Part shown: one piece after another, positions 8,971 to 18,398 of the stretch
Numbering within the stretch: the stretch's first letter is position 1
How the letters are laid out: every line of letters begins with the position of its first letter
Source: Armigeres subalbatus
Lineage: Eukaryota; Arthropoda; Insecta; Diptera; Culicidae
DNA length: 64,000 nucleotides
Reading direction: 5' to 3'
Assembly (NCBI RefSeq): GCF_024139115.2
Contig: NC_085140.1
Span: 232,316,371 to 232,380,370 of the forward strand
Position numbers and translations under genes: made by a program
The notes under the pieces: generated by a model
Told to the model about the DNA's origin: nothing
The model's input: the letters and a program-made list of their open reading frames with translations, nothing else
Database searches by the model: none

Positions 8971-11861
8971 TGAAATCGACTCCCCAGCCACCGATTTACG
9001 ACAAATTTCCACAGGTCATGACGATTAACGTTAAAGAAAATCGATGTCCATACATAACCGTCAATATTCTTGGAACCGAAGTAAAGGGACTCCTTGATTC
9101 CGGAGCTGCCGCTAGTATCTTGAGCGATCAAGAAATTTTGCATAAACACAACTTTGCAAAAACTCCATCAAGTGTTCAAATCCGGACCGCAGATGGAACT
9201 TCACACGAATGTGTCAGCTTAGTGTATATTCCGTATACTTTCAAGGGGACAACTAAGGTCGTTCCTACCCTATTTGTCCCAAATTTGGCAAAAAAATTAA
9301 TTTTGGGGAATGATTTTTGGAGAGTTTTCCGAATAACTCCGGCTCTTGAAGAGAACGGAGGTCTAACCCGATTAGAGACGAATTTTGTTGGAATTGACCG
9401 CATGGATATAAATTGCATCGACCGATATTTTGCCGAAGACGAGACTGAAATAAATTTAGTTTTTGAACGAACGACGGATGTCAATCCACCGACCAAAATT
9501 GAAGAGGATACGAGCTTGGATTTACCGTCCATCGAAATACCGGAAAATACCGAGCTAGAACAGATCACAACAGAGCATGAGTTAACAGAAGGCGAGAGAC
9601 AGGAACTTCTTCAGATTGTCAGTTATCTGAAAGGAGATGGACAATTGGGAAGAACTTCGGTCCTGGAGCATAAAATTGAAATTTTGGAGGGAGAAAAGCC
9701 CAAACGACCCCCAAGGTATCGTTGGTCCCCAGCGATCGAGAAGGAAATGCAGAGAGAAATCAACCGTATGAAAGAGTTGGATGTGATTGAAGAGTCCACC
9801 TCCGATTGGTGTAATCCACTTCTTCCCGTCAAGAAATCCTCTGGTGAATGGCGACTGTGTCTCGATTGTCGACGGATAAACGAGGTCACAAAGAAGGAGG
9901 CCTATCCATTTCCAGATATGCAAGTTATCCTAGGTCGAATCGAAAAAGCCAAGTATTTTTCGATAATCGACTTATCCAAAGCGTACTGGCAAATACCACT
10001 AGCAGTAGAAAGTCGGGATTATACCTCGTTTAGGGCCGGGAAGTCGCTGTATAGGTTCAAGGTTATGCCCTTTGGACTGACAGGAGCACCAGTAACCCAG
10101 ACCAAACTCATGAATCGTGTTTTGGGGTTCGATTTAGAACCTCAAGTATTCGTGTACTTGGATGACATTGTCATCACGTCCAATAGCTTGGAAGAGCACT
10201 TTAGGCTACTCCGGTTAATAGCAGAACGACTGAGGGCAGCCAACCTGTCCATAAGTGTCGAAAAGTCACGATTCTGTCAGAAGCGTATCTCGTACCTGGG
10301 CTACATATTGTCAGAAAAAGGTTTATCAATCGACAGTGGGAAATTAGACCCCATTTTAAATTATCCGGCACCCCGGACATTGAAGGAAGTCCGAAGGCTG
10401 TTAGGAATGGTGGGTTTCTATAAACAGTTTATTCAAAATTACTCAACCATTCTTGCTCCTATAACGAACCTTCTGAAGAAGAACAAGAACAAACTTATAT
10501 GGACAGCGGAAGCAGATCTGGCATTCAATAATATTAAAGGGATACTCACGGCACCTCCAGTCCTTTCGAACCCGGACTTCAACCAGCAGTTTGTTATTGA
10601 ATCCGATGCGTCTGCAGTCGCAGCTGGAGCGGTATTAGTTCAATACCAAGAAGGAGTACGGCGACCTATCGCGTTCTTCTCTCGCAAGTTCTCCGCCACC
10701 CAGATGAAATATTCAGCGACCGAGCGGGAGTGCCTTGCAGTGATCCTCGCCATCGAAAAGTTCCGACACTTCGTCGAAGGAACAAAGTTTCGCGTAGTTA
10801 CCGACGCACAGTCGCTAAGATGGTTGAACCAAATCAGCATCGAAGGAAACTCTGCTCGTCTAGCGCGATGGGCCCTTAAGCTGCAGCAGCATGACTTTAG
10901 TCTGGAGTATCGGAAGGGGAAGCTGAACGTCATTGCAGACGCGTTGTCGAGAGCTGTTGACGTCGATGTTCTTACGGTGGACTTAGACCTACAACGATTG
11001 AAAAACTGCATAGAAACCAAACCGGACAAATACAAAGATTTCAGACTAGTCAGTGGGAAGGTCTACAAATACATTCCATCGGGGCGTTCCGAAGACCCCC
11101 GGTATGAATGGAAACTGGTTCCACCCAAGGCCGACCGTATCAAAATACTAGAAGCAGAACACAACATTTCCCATTTCGGCTACTTCAAAACTTTGCGAAG
11201 GATTCAGGAAAAATATTATTGGCCTAGCTTGAGCGTGGATGTTAAGCGGTATTGTATGGGATGTGATATATGCAAAACATCAAAATTCCCCAATAATGCC
11301 AAAGTTCCGCCTATGGGCCGGCAAAAAATTGCCAGCATGCCGTGGCAAGTAATATCCGTCGACTATGTGGGTCCATTTCCCAGGTCAACTACGGGAAATA
11401 CTACTTTGTTGGTTGTCACCGATCATTTCTCAAAGTTTGTATTAGTGCAGCCAATGCGAGAAGCTAAAACTCCGGCATTAGTGAAATTTTTGGAATCGAT
11501 GGTTTTTCTAATGTTCGGCGTACCCGAGATATTAATATCCGACAACGGACCTCAGTTTAAATCCGGATTATTTGACGCACTAATATCCAAATACAAAATA
11601 AGTCACTGGAAAAACGCGAGTTATCACCCAGCGAATAACCCTACCGAGAGGGTAAATCGAGTGATCGTGGCAGCCATCCGTGCATACTTAAAAGGAGGCG
11701 ATCAAAAACGCTGGGATGTTAATTTGCAGGAAGTTGCCATGGCCATTAGGACCGCCGTGCACGAGTCAACCGAATTTACCCCATACTTCATTAACCACGG
11801 GAGAAATTACATAGGCTCGGGGATGAATACAAAAGGATTCGCGAAACTACAGCTGACTTAG
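8970..11861 (+). CDS. pol: Pol polyprotein: protease, RT, RNase H, integrase (frameshifted)
   Basis: 963 codons in this frame. Aspartic protease near residue 43 (LLDSGAAAS). Reverse transcriptase about 240-430 with the catalytic FVYLDDIVIT at about 394-403. RNase H about 535-660 (IESDAS, TERE, VTDAQS, ADALSR). Integrase zinc finger HNISHFGYF...CMGCDIC at about 731-768, then the catalytic core with VDYVGPF (D about 797), SDNGPQF (D about 857) and ERVNR (E about 893). All catalytic residues are present. The frame leaves the conserved path in a G run at 11819-11822 and stops at 11861; the integrase C-terminus continues in another frame. Translation probably comes from -1 frameshifting out of gag, or by reinitiation at the overlapping TAATG. 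Confidence 0.92.
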   Translation: MKSTPQPPIYDKFPQVMTINVKENRCPYITVNILGTEVKGLLDSGAAASILSDQEILHKHNFAKTPSSVQIRTADGTSHECVSLVYIPYTFKGTTKVVPTLFVPNLAKKLILGNDFWRVFRITPALEENGGLTRLETNFVGIDRMDINCIDRYFAEDETEINLVFERTTDVNPPTKIEEDTSLDLPSIEIPENTELEQITTEHELTEGERQELLQIVSYLKGDGQLGRTSVLEHKIEILEGEKPKRPPRYRWSPAIEKEMQREINRMKELDVIEESTSDWCNPLLPVKKSSGEWRLCLDCRRINEVTKKEAYPFPDMQVILGRIEKAKYFSIIDLSKAYWQIPLAVESRDYTSFRAGKSLYRFKVMPFGLTGAPVTQTKLMNRVLGFDLEPQVFVYLDDIVITSNSLEEHFRLLRLIAERLRAANLSISVEKSRFCQKRISYLGYILSEKGLSIDSGKLDPILNYPAPRTLKEVRRLLGMVGFYKQFIQNYSTILAPITNLLKKNKNKLIWTAEADLAFNNIKGILTAPPVLSNPDFNQQFVIESDASAVAAGAVLVQYQEGVRRPIAFFSRKFSATQMKYSATERECLAVILAIEKFRHFVEGTKFRVVTDAQSLRWLNQISIEGNSARLARWALKLQQHDFSLEYRKGKLNVIADALSRAVDVDVLTVDLDLQRLKNCIETKPDKYKDFRLVSGKVYKYIPSGRSEDPRYEWKLVPPKADRIKILEAEHNISHFGYFKTLRRIQEKYYWPSLSVDVKRYCMGCDICKTSKFPNNAKVPPMGRQKIASMPWQVISVDYVGPFPRSTTGNTTLLVVTDHFSKFVLVQPMREAKTPALVKFLESMVFLMFGVPEILISDNGPQFKSGLFDALISKYKISHWKNASYHPANNPTERVNRVIVAAIRAYLKGGDQKRWDVNLQEVAMAIRTAVHESTEFTPYFINHGRNYIGSGMNTKGFAKLQLT

Positions 11862-12184
11862 ATTACGACACAAAAGAATTGAACGATGAAATGAAACAGG
11901 TGTACGAAAAAGTCAGAAATAATCTGAAAAAAGCCTACGAAAAGTATAGTAAATACTATAACCTTCGGGCTAGAGCGGCAACGTCTGATTTCAAGGTGGG
12001 AGAAATTATCCTCAAAAAGAACTTCTTTCTATCCAACAAAGCCAAAAACTTTAACTCGAAGCTAGCTGAAACGTACTCTCCAGCAAAAGTAGTAGCGAAA
12101 TTGGGTGCACATTGCTATGAATTGGAGGACCTTTCAGGCAATCGATTAGGCGTGTTTAGATCAGCTGATCTACAGCGCAAATAA
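11822..12184 (+). pseudogene. pol: Integrase C-terminal part, shifted out of the pol frame
   Basis: The frame continuing to 12184 encodes a basic helical stretch (NDEMKQVYEKVRNNLKKAYEK pattern, from 11879) and a small beta-rich segment (VGEIILKKNFFLS ... YSPAKVVAKLG ... YELEDLSG), matching the GPY/F-type C-terminal domain of Ty3/gypsy integrases. Relative to the upstream pol frame it is displaced by one base at the G run 11819-11822, consistent with loss of one base. This copy therefore cannot make full-length integrase without slippage. A sequencing error in the homopolymer is the main alternative. Confidence 0.85.
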
Positions 12185-12199
12185 GACACAAAACACATA

Positions 12200-12668
12200 C
12201 AGCTATGACGGTGCACCACTGCGAAGGTGCACATAAACAAAGTATCAACAAAACACTTCAAAAGGTACCTGTAACTCCAACGTCGAGACGTCAGTTCGCT
12301 GTTTCCTCCGTTGTCGAGCCCATTCGCGATGAGCATTCGAGATTGCTAAAAATACCAATCCATCAGTATCGTTAGGCTATGGTAGTGTACAGTTGTGTAA
12401 GTAGGCACGAACAAAATAATAACAAAACACTAATAGGAAATAATAACTCCAACGTCGAGAATTCTCCGTTGTCGAGCATATCCAGCATGATCGGCTTAAG
12501 CATAATTCCGGTGGAATACCGATACACAATATTCCTCAAGCTATGTCGGCGCACCGTAGACAGGGTGCGCACAAACCAAACATCAATAAAACACTCTATG
12601 AGGCAAAACACGTATCCAACGTCGAGACGTCAGTACACTGTTTCCTCCGTTGTTGATCTAAACCAATA
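12200..12668 (+). repeat. Three imperfect repeats of about 170 bp downstream of pol
   Basis: The block AACGTCGAGACGTCAG...CTGTTTCCTCCGTTGT occurs at about 12281, in shortened form at about 12450, and again at about 12618. Each is preceded by AACAAAACACT-like sequence, and two by a hairpin of the GTGCACC...GGTGCAC type (about 12210-12231 and 12545-12572). No env frame is present. The block may act in RNA structure, packaging or promoter function. This is inference only. Confidence 0.65.
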
Positions 12669-14078
12669 CTAGTGCACAAACAAGATCAGTGAATAAAAAC
12701 TGAAAACTCTTGGTGCATACATGCGTTACTGCACTGTAGAAGTAATCCGAAGTGGCACTGGTATCCATTAGTTATCCACACTACTGTAAATAGTATTTTC
12801 GTGTGCATGTTTGTAGATAGGTTTTGTATAGGTTGATTGTAGAGCTTTTGGAATTCGATGGCCTTGGAGGTACAATTTTCGTTTATTTAATATTTATTGT
12901 AGGTAGCACTTATTAAAAAAAAATCGTAGGCTTAAGATTATATTACTCACTTTTTCAATGATAAAATAGAACACTAAATAACCTTAGCCCATCTCGAAAC
13001 CGATAATTTCCTGGACACCTTCGTACACTAAAAAGAAAGGGAATTTAACAAAACATATCACTTAGGCTCTACATCAACATCAACAGTTTTTTTTTCATGA
13101 CCTTAATTCTAAATCACTCCACAGTATTCCCAAATATTCGACAGCACTTTCAAATAGTTTGTAATAATATTCACTAGTTTCACCTTTAATCGTTAGCCAC
13201 AAGTTCAAAAATTTCGCGACGAACTCGGACTGATCGTAGTAATTCGCGACGGTAAACTGACTGACAGTATAGAGAAGAGGAAATCATAGGGATTTCATGA
13301 GAAAGTGGTAGTAATGCTGGCAGTACGAACAAATGCGTCGCGATTGGAATATCGGATCATCACTAGAAGTAGGCGATATAAAGGTGTGTGGGAGTAATAT
13401 AGGGATAGGTTTAGGCAATATTTTTCGGATGGTTATCTGAAATAGAAGCAATTAGCTTCAGTTTAATTCGGTACGTCGCGTAGTTTGGTCGAGTCGTCAC
13501 TTGACAGTGAAGTTATTAGCTTCGGTTCGGTTTAGTTGTAATTTCTCGGATTGAAATCTGAGAAGGCTATCGTAGCCATACGTGTTAGGAGGGGGAAGAA
13601 TTAGAAGAAGAAGTGGAGTAGTGGAAGTGATGATCCGTAAAAAAATAGAAGAAGAGGAGAAAAAGAAAATTATAAGGCAATACGAGTTCTGTGAATAATC
13701 TGAAAATGGCAATGGTGTAAGAAAAAGCATGTTAAAAAATATATATATATGGTCAATATAGTGTTAAAATAAAAGTGAAGGCATGCTGTACAAATAAAAT
13801 AGAAAAGTAATGCAAAACAAGCGGTGAATAATGGATAACCGCGAAGATTACCGATTTGGATTAAAATATTTATGGGATTGTTCGCATGTCAAAATAAGGT
13901 AAGATAAGTTTTTGTTGGAATTTGTGAATTGTTAGAATTGTATTTCATTTATTAAGTTTAGAATTCATTCGAAATGCAAATATTACATCATAATAACAAT
14001 ATTTTCTCAAAATATCTCATAATTGAACGACCCCTATTCTTGAAAAAAAATCTATTTACTGAGTAAATATATTTTTTT
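12669..14078 (+). other. Non-coding 3' internal region of gypsy-type element
   Basis: About 1.4 kb without a domain-bearing frame. It is AT-rich, with ATATATATAT near 13740. Insect errantiviruses carry env at this place; nothing like a signal peptide, furin site or transmembrane domain was seen. Confidence 0.6.
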
Positions 14079-14095
14079 GGTGGGAATGGGTGTAA
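14079..14095 (+). other. Polypurine tract
   Basis: GGTGGGAATGGGTGTAA abuts the 3' LTR start at 14096. A purine-rich run at this place primes plus-strand DNA synthesis. Confidence 0.75.
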
Positions 14096-15979
14096 TGTAA
14101 CGCGGTTACAAAATTAAACAAGGTTGCAATTAAATTCTGATTTTAATTCGATTAACCATCTTTTCGTCTATAAAGATTGATTAAATCGAAAGCCAGAATG
14201 CAGCCATAATTGGCATTTTTATTAATTGTCGCGCCTCCTAGTTGTCGATAGTTCAACCACACTATTTCCTTATCCCGAGACAATTTTATGACCACTCACG
14301 GGCTTAATTTGCTTGTTTGTCTGATGAGTTCGTTTCTTTTAACGGCAATTGTTTGTACATCTTTTATATTAAATGTAACAAAGAAATAAGAAAATCCAAT
14401 CAAAGGTCTTTCCAAGTCGGACAGTGATTAGAAGCGGACGTGGTCCCAGAACATTGTGGAATCTTTATAAAAGTGACTGTTAGCTGTTCGAAGAAGTAGA
14501 GTGAGTCAGATTTTGTTAGAATAATCCAACATTATATTATTGTAATGTATAATCTCATTATTCTAGTATTTGGAAAGTACATAAAAGTATAGTGGAAATT
14601 AGGCAGGCCCAAGTGAGAGGAAACGCAGATTTCCTATGTGAGTCCTTAGAACCGCCATAATGGTGCGAAAGATTTTAATGTGTAGTACGTGTCATTTTTT
14701 TGTAGATCTTTTAAAGATATTAGCTGCCATCAAACCAGCTAAACTTTGAATCTGCTGCTCGAGGCTCAGGTAAATGCGTTTTGTTATGTGTTTTGATTGG
14801 AATGAGGGTGTGCCGTCTGAATGATTACCGGGTGCTAATCGACATGTGTGTGCTTTCTTTTCTCCGTGAAGGAACCTAAATCCTTCACGCGAAGGTGTTT
14901 CTGCCGGGTTCTAGACCCGGAAGTAGGTTGTAGGGGGATTCGACCGCTTCGAGTCCTCTAGGTGGATCCGGAAGCTTGGCGGTTTGTAGGCTATAAGCCT
15001 CATCGTCCGGCCAGTGAGACACCATCGCACCTACGGGCCTGGGAGAATCCACGTCTCCCGAGAATCACCCTCCGATCGCCAATTGTCGGAAGAATTCTCC
15101 ATCTCGTTGGCCTCGAGACAGCTGGCAGTTCGACGCAAACCGATCTGTACGAGATAGTGTCGGCGCACACTACGAGCGAACGTGGATAACCACCCACCGC
15201 ATCGCCGGGTGAAGATCAGCACCATCGACTGACAGCCATCGGGTAGCCGATTGCAGCACGCATACTACCGCAGCAGTCGCCGTTCGCTTTGCCAAGCACG
15301 ACTGTAAGACACACGCTTCGTCGCACCAACAGCGAACCCACGCACACCTCGTGAACCTTCGTCGCACCGGCGGCGTGATTACGGCACTACCACACAGCCA
15401 TCGTAGCTCCGGCGGCAAACTCGCCGCCAACCACTTTCGCTTTCGTTGCTCCGGCGGCGTTCACAGCAGAGACTGCCCCGCCACCCATCGTCGCATCCAT
15501 CGTTGGACCACGCATGAGCTCGAGCGTAGCGAGCAGATTCAGGTCAGATACTTTTAGCCTAACCAAATGTAAACATTCGAAGGGACCGAGAACAAAGCAC
15601 GGCCGTGCAAATCAAAATTCCTATTGGAATTGTAGGAAGTAGTAGGATCAGAACGACAATATAAGATCTGTAAATTTAAACGTTTGTCTAGTCGCTCAAT
15701 AGGAAGAAAGGAGTTGATTGGATGGGTTTTTATTAATTTAGGGGATTATTTTTGGGGCTTTCGGACTATTTGCTTGCCGTTGGGTCAATTTTGTGGTCGG
15801 ATAAGGACGGTTTCGATTTTCGTCATTCCACGGGTATTTGATGGACTCGCCCTGAGTCTCGCTGGGCAAACAATTCTTGCTGCTTCACATGCAGACGATC
15901 TGATCGTCTGCTTGGCGCAAAAGTGAAGTTGGTTGAAGGAAAACCAGAATCGATTCCAACCAAATTCTGAACCGTTTCA
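14096..15979 (+). repeat. 3' LTR of gypsy-type element
   Basis: 1,884 bp; identical to the 5' LTR apart from single substitutions (for example at the positions matching 5255, 5302, 5327, 5726, 5811 and 6159) and three small insertions totalling 5 bases. TATAAAAG is at 14466-14473. It ends CA at 15979, followed by the AAAC duplication. Confidence 0.95.
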
Positions 15980-16320
15980 AAACCTTTAGCAGAACCCGAA
16001 CACAATATGACAAGAATCATTTGCCTTGCATGCTCTGATATTTGCGAGAATACGATGCTAATTTTGTAATCATTGTTCGATTCTCGAATATTTCTATAAA
16101 AGCAGAAACTATGATAGCATAAAACCGAAATTTGCTTTAGAAATAATGCAAAATAACGGGATGAAAAGTTAGCAACAAGATTGTCTTCTTTTTTGTTGCT
16201 GACAAAATTTTTCGGATCTTTGTCATTATTATCTCCGACAAAAACAAAGCTTTGTCGTTGGTTCTCTTTTGTCGCTTGTTTCGCAAGCGCATTTCAGAAA
16301 AATGGATTCCCTGTTCCAGA
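15980..16320. repeat. Dispersed repeat copy A (right part)
   Basis: Matches the reverse complement of 48430-48935 closely (CAAGAATCATTTGCCTTGCA, TTCTCGAATATTTC, TTTGTCATTATTATCTCCGA). It lacks the 207-bp insertion found in copy B. Function is unknown and there is no coding frame. Confidence 0.85.
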
Positions 16321-16580
16321 CGCAGAATATTCATACCCAAGCAACACCTCTTGTTTCTCAGTGAGTAACAACAACTGTGGTGTGACTTACTAAAGGTCTG
16401 ACTTATGCACAACGCGTCGTATTTGAAACTCCTTTGTGACACAAAAAGCGCAAGAGGTGGAGCCTTTTTGCAACATCTTGCAGCTACAATGAAAATAAAA
16501 ACACAAACACCAACCGGGAATCGAACCATGGACCTTGAGATTTGCAACCTTCTACTATAACCATCACACCAACAATCCTA
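16321..16580 (-). repeat. tRNA-derived SINE inserted in dispersed repeat
   Basis: On the minus strand the head reads GGTGTGATGGTTATAGTAG (A-box region, about 16572-16553), then GGTTCGATTCC (perfect B box, about 16528-16518). The body continues to about 16321, where homology with copy B of the dispersed repeat ends. A 70-80 codon frame across it has no meaning. Confidence 0.6.
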
Positions 16581-16982
16581 TTTGGAGATTCTGCTACAAG
16601 TGCACTACATAAACAACAAAGTCATTTGTAACTTCATTGTACCTTATACGGAACATGCAGGGACTGTCAAAAATAAAATACTGATCAGCTGAGCTCAAAG
16701 TGTTTTGCAACATATCAGAAACATTTTTTTTTCAATTTCGTTTATTTGGTAGGCTCAGGCGTGTATAACACTTTACACAAAACAAATTCCAAGGATTAAT
16801 TGTGCTCGTACCATAATGCTTGGAATTTGAATGTAAAACTATTGATCGAATGAACCCATATTAAAATAGTATCAGTAATGCCCCACAAATCTATTACATA
16901 ACTAAATTTTAGATCGATGGATACCTGGTGATCATGTTACGATAATCTGTTTGTTGTTTTATCGAATTTTATGAATATTCAT
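16581..16982. other. Intergenic DNA with retroposon-like T-run
   Basis: At 16722 a run of T followed by TTTCGTTTATTTGGTAGGCT resembles the reverse complement of a poly(A)-tailed retroposon end. I cannot name it. Confidence 0.4.
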
Positions 16983-16985
16983 TTA

Positions 16986-18231
16986 GAGCACCTCCACGGG
17001 AGTCCTCATTGCTATTCTTATTATAGCGCTCCCTCCCGAGTGCTATTTTAGGATAGCACCCCATCTTCCCACCGGTGGTTTCTGTTTTAGGGATAGCGAC
17101 TTCGTAAACATATTGAGTTCTCACCGGGCGTTGCTAAAAGTAGTCACCTTCTTCTTCAATTTCTCTACATTCAAACTGGAACATGACTAGCTGCTCAACT
17201 TAGTATTCTATACGTATTTCCTCATTTATTAATTGATTGCCCGCCATTGCATGAGTATGTATTTTGTGTGACAACAATGCCCAAGGAGCCCACTCGAAAA
17301 CATCTTTGACCGAATCGGGAACAGGAATTCTAAGCTTTTGATCGCAAGACTAGCTGAACACCCGTCGTACTAAATTTGTTCACCGTTATTCCTTCTGGAC
17401 TTTCTTCCTCCTATAAATTTCCTTCGGGGATTTATACTTGCAGTCGAAAAAAATTCTCCTGAAATACCACCAGTTTTCCTACATGAAACTCTACAAAAAC
17501 TAACAAAATCATGCAGGAATGCTTCCACAGTTTTTTTTTCTCTGAAGGATGTCTCGGAGAAAAAACTTGTAACAAAATCCGAAACTGGGAAACTGCTGAG
17601 AAACTCCCGGAGAACCTGCCAGGTATCTTAGATGAATTTCCAAAACAAATCATGTTCAAATCAACGACACAAAAGGCAAACTTGCGGGAGATTTTCTGGA
17701 GGAACTACTTGAAGAACATACTGAACAGTTACTAAAGGAACCTTATGAGGGATTCCTGGAAGACCTCCTCCTTGGAATAACTTTCATAATAAAAATAGTA
17801 GAATTTTCTTTCACGAAAAATCCATGAATATTTCGGGTTCTAGCGGCCGCCGGTGCGTATTGCTCCTCATTATAGCTGATCTTTTACTGTAATTACTTCT
17901 TCGCTGAGTTGGACTGGCGCACTCGGCGCACTAGAAGCAAAAATATTGAATAATTCCCTTGCTATTTAATTTACGTCGAAATTGTTCTGAAAAAGAAAAA
18001 CAGATTTTCTGCATTTTTTTATCAATACCAAAGTGACGTTTCACAAAATAACAACCCTGTATGGAAATTTAGCACCCCAGTATGGCGCTAAATTTGGAAA
18101 CTCGCGGCTAATTTTGTGTTGCGTTCTTATTTTACATTCCCGTTTAGATACCTCCGGTGTAAAAGTGAGTCCCTATGAAGGGCCCGGAAATAGCGATAGG
18201 GACCCAGATGGGGACTCCCGTGGAGGTGCTC
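16986..18231. mobile_element. PIF/Harbinger-like non-autonomous element
   Basis: Perfect 20-bp terminal inverted repeats, GAGCACCTCCACGGGAGTCC at 16986-17005 and its reverse complement at 18212-18231, flanked by TTA at 16983-16985 and 18232-18234. A 3-bp TTA duplication is the hallmark of PIF/Harbinger insertion. The subterminal GGGACC and ATAGCG blocks are also partly inverted (17000-17100 against 18150-18210). The 1,246-bp interior has no transposase or Myb-like frame, so it depends on a partner. Confidence 0.8.
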
Positions 18232-18277
18232 TTAGCGGTCTTGTTTTTTCGTAGCAGCGAGCAATGCATGCTAAAAA

Positions 18278-18398
18278 GGGGTGAGATTGGACCAAGCCTC
18301 TGGTTGATTTGCCATGCATAGTTGGTAAAAGCCGTAATGTAGGCAATTATTTTTAACGAACGATTGAATCGTTGCATCGTCACCGCTGAACTTTATTG
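18278..18398. mobile_element. Outer MITE remnant, left part
   Basis: GGGGTGAGATTGGACCAA at 18278-18295 is inverted relative to TGGCCCAATGTCACCCC at 20404-20420. The two arms bracket the inner MITE at 18399-20401, which suggests nesting. The boundaries are tentative. Confidence 0.4.

Larger units (their letters stand above)
4538..15979 (+). mobile_element. Ty3/gypsy-type LTR retrotransposon
   Basis: An 11,442-bp element bounded by near-identical LTRs (4538-6416 and 14096-15979) that begin TGTAACGCGG and end TTTCA, and flanked by a perfect 4-bp duplication AAAC (4534-4537 and 15980-15983). Order: LTR, primer-binding site, gag, pol (protease, RT, RNase H, integrase), long non-coding region, polypurine tract, LTR. 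The domain order with integrase last is that of Ty3/gypsy (Metaviridae). I count eight or nine differences between the LTRs (about 0.5%), so insertion is recent. Pol is broken once near 11822. The long LTRs recall the Osvaldo/Ulysses lineage, but I cannot confirm that. The insertion is independently proved by an empty-site paralogue at 48930-49010. Confidence 0.95.

Noticed and set aside
12379..12672. Possible env gene after pol
   Set aside because: The 97-codon frame coincides with the triplicated repeats and shows no signal peptide, cleavage site or transmembrane segment.
16137..16547. 136-codon minus-strand frame as a membrane protein
   Set aside because: It spans the junction between a dispersed repeat and a SINE, and the homologous copy B does not keep it.
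17848..17855. GCGGCCGC (NotI) site as a sign of cloning vector
   Set aside because: A single palindromic 8-mer in ordinary genomic context; no vector sequence nearby.
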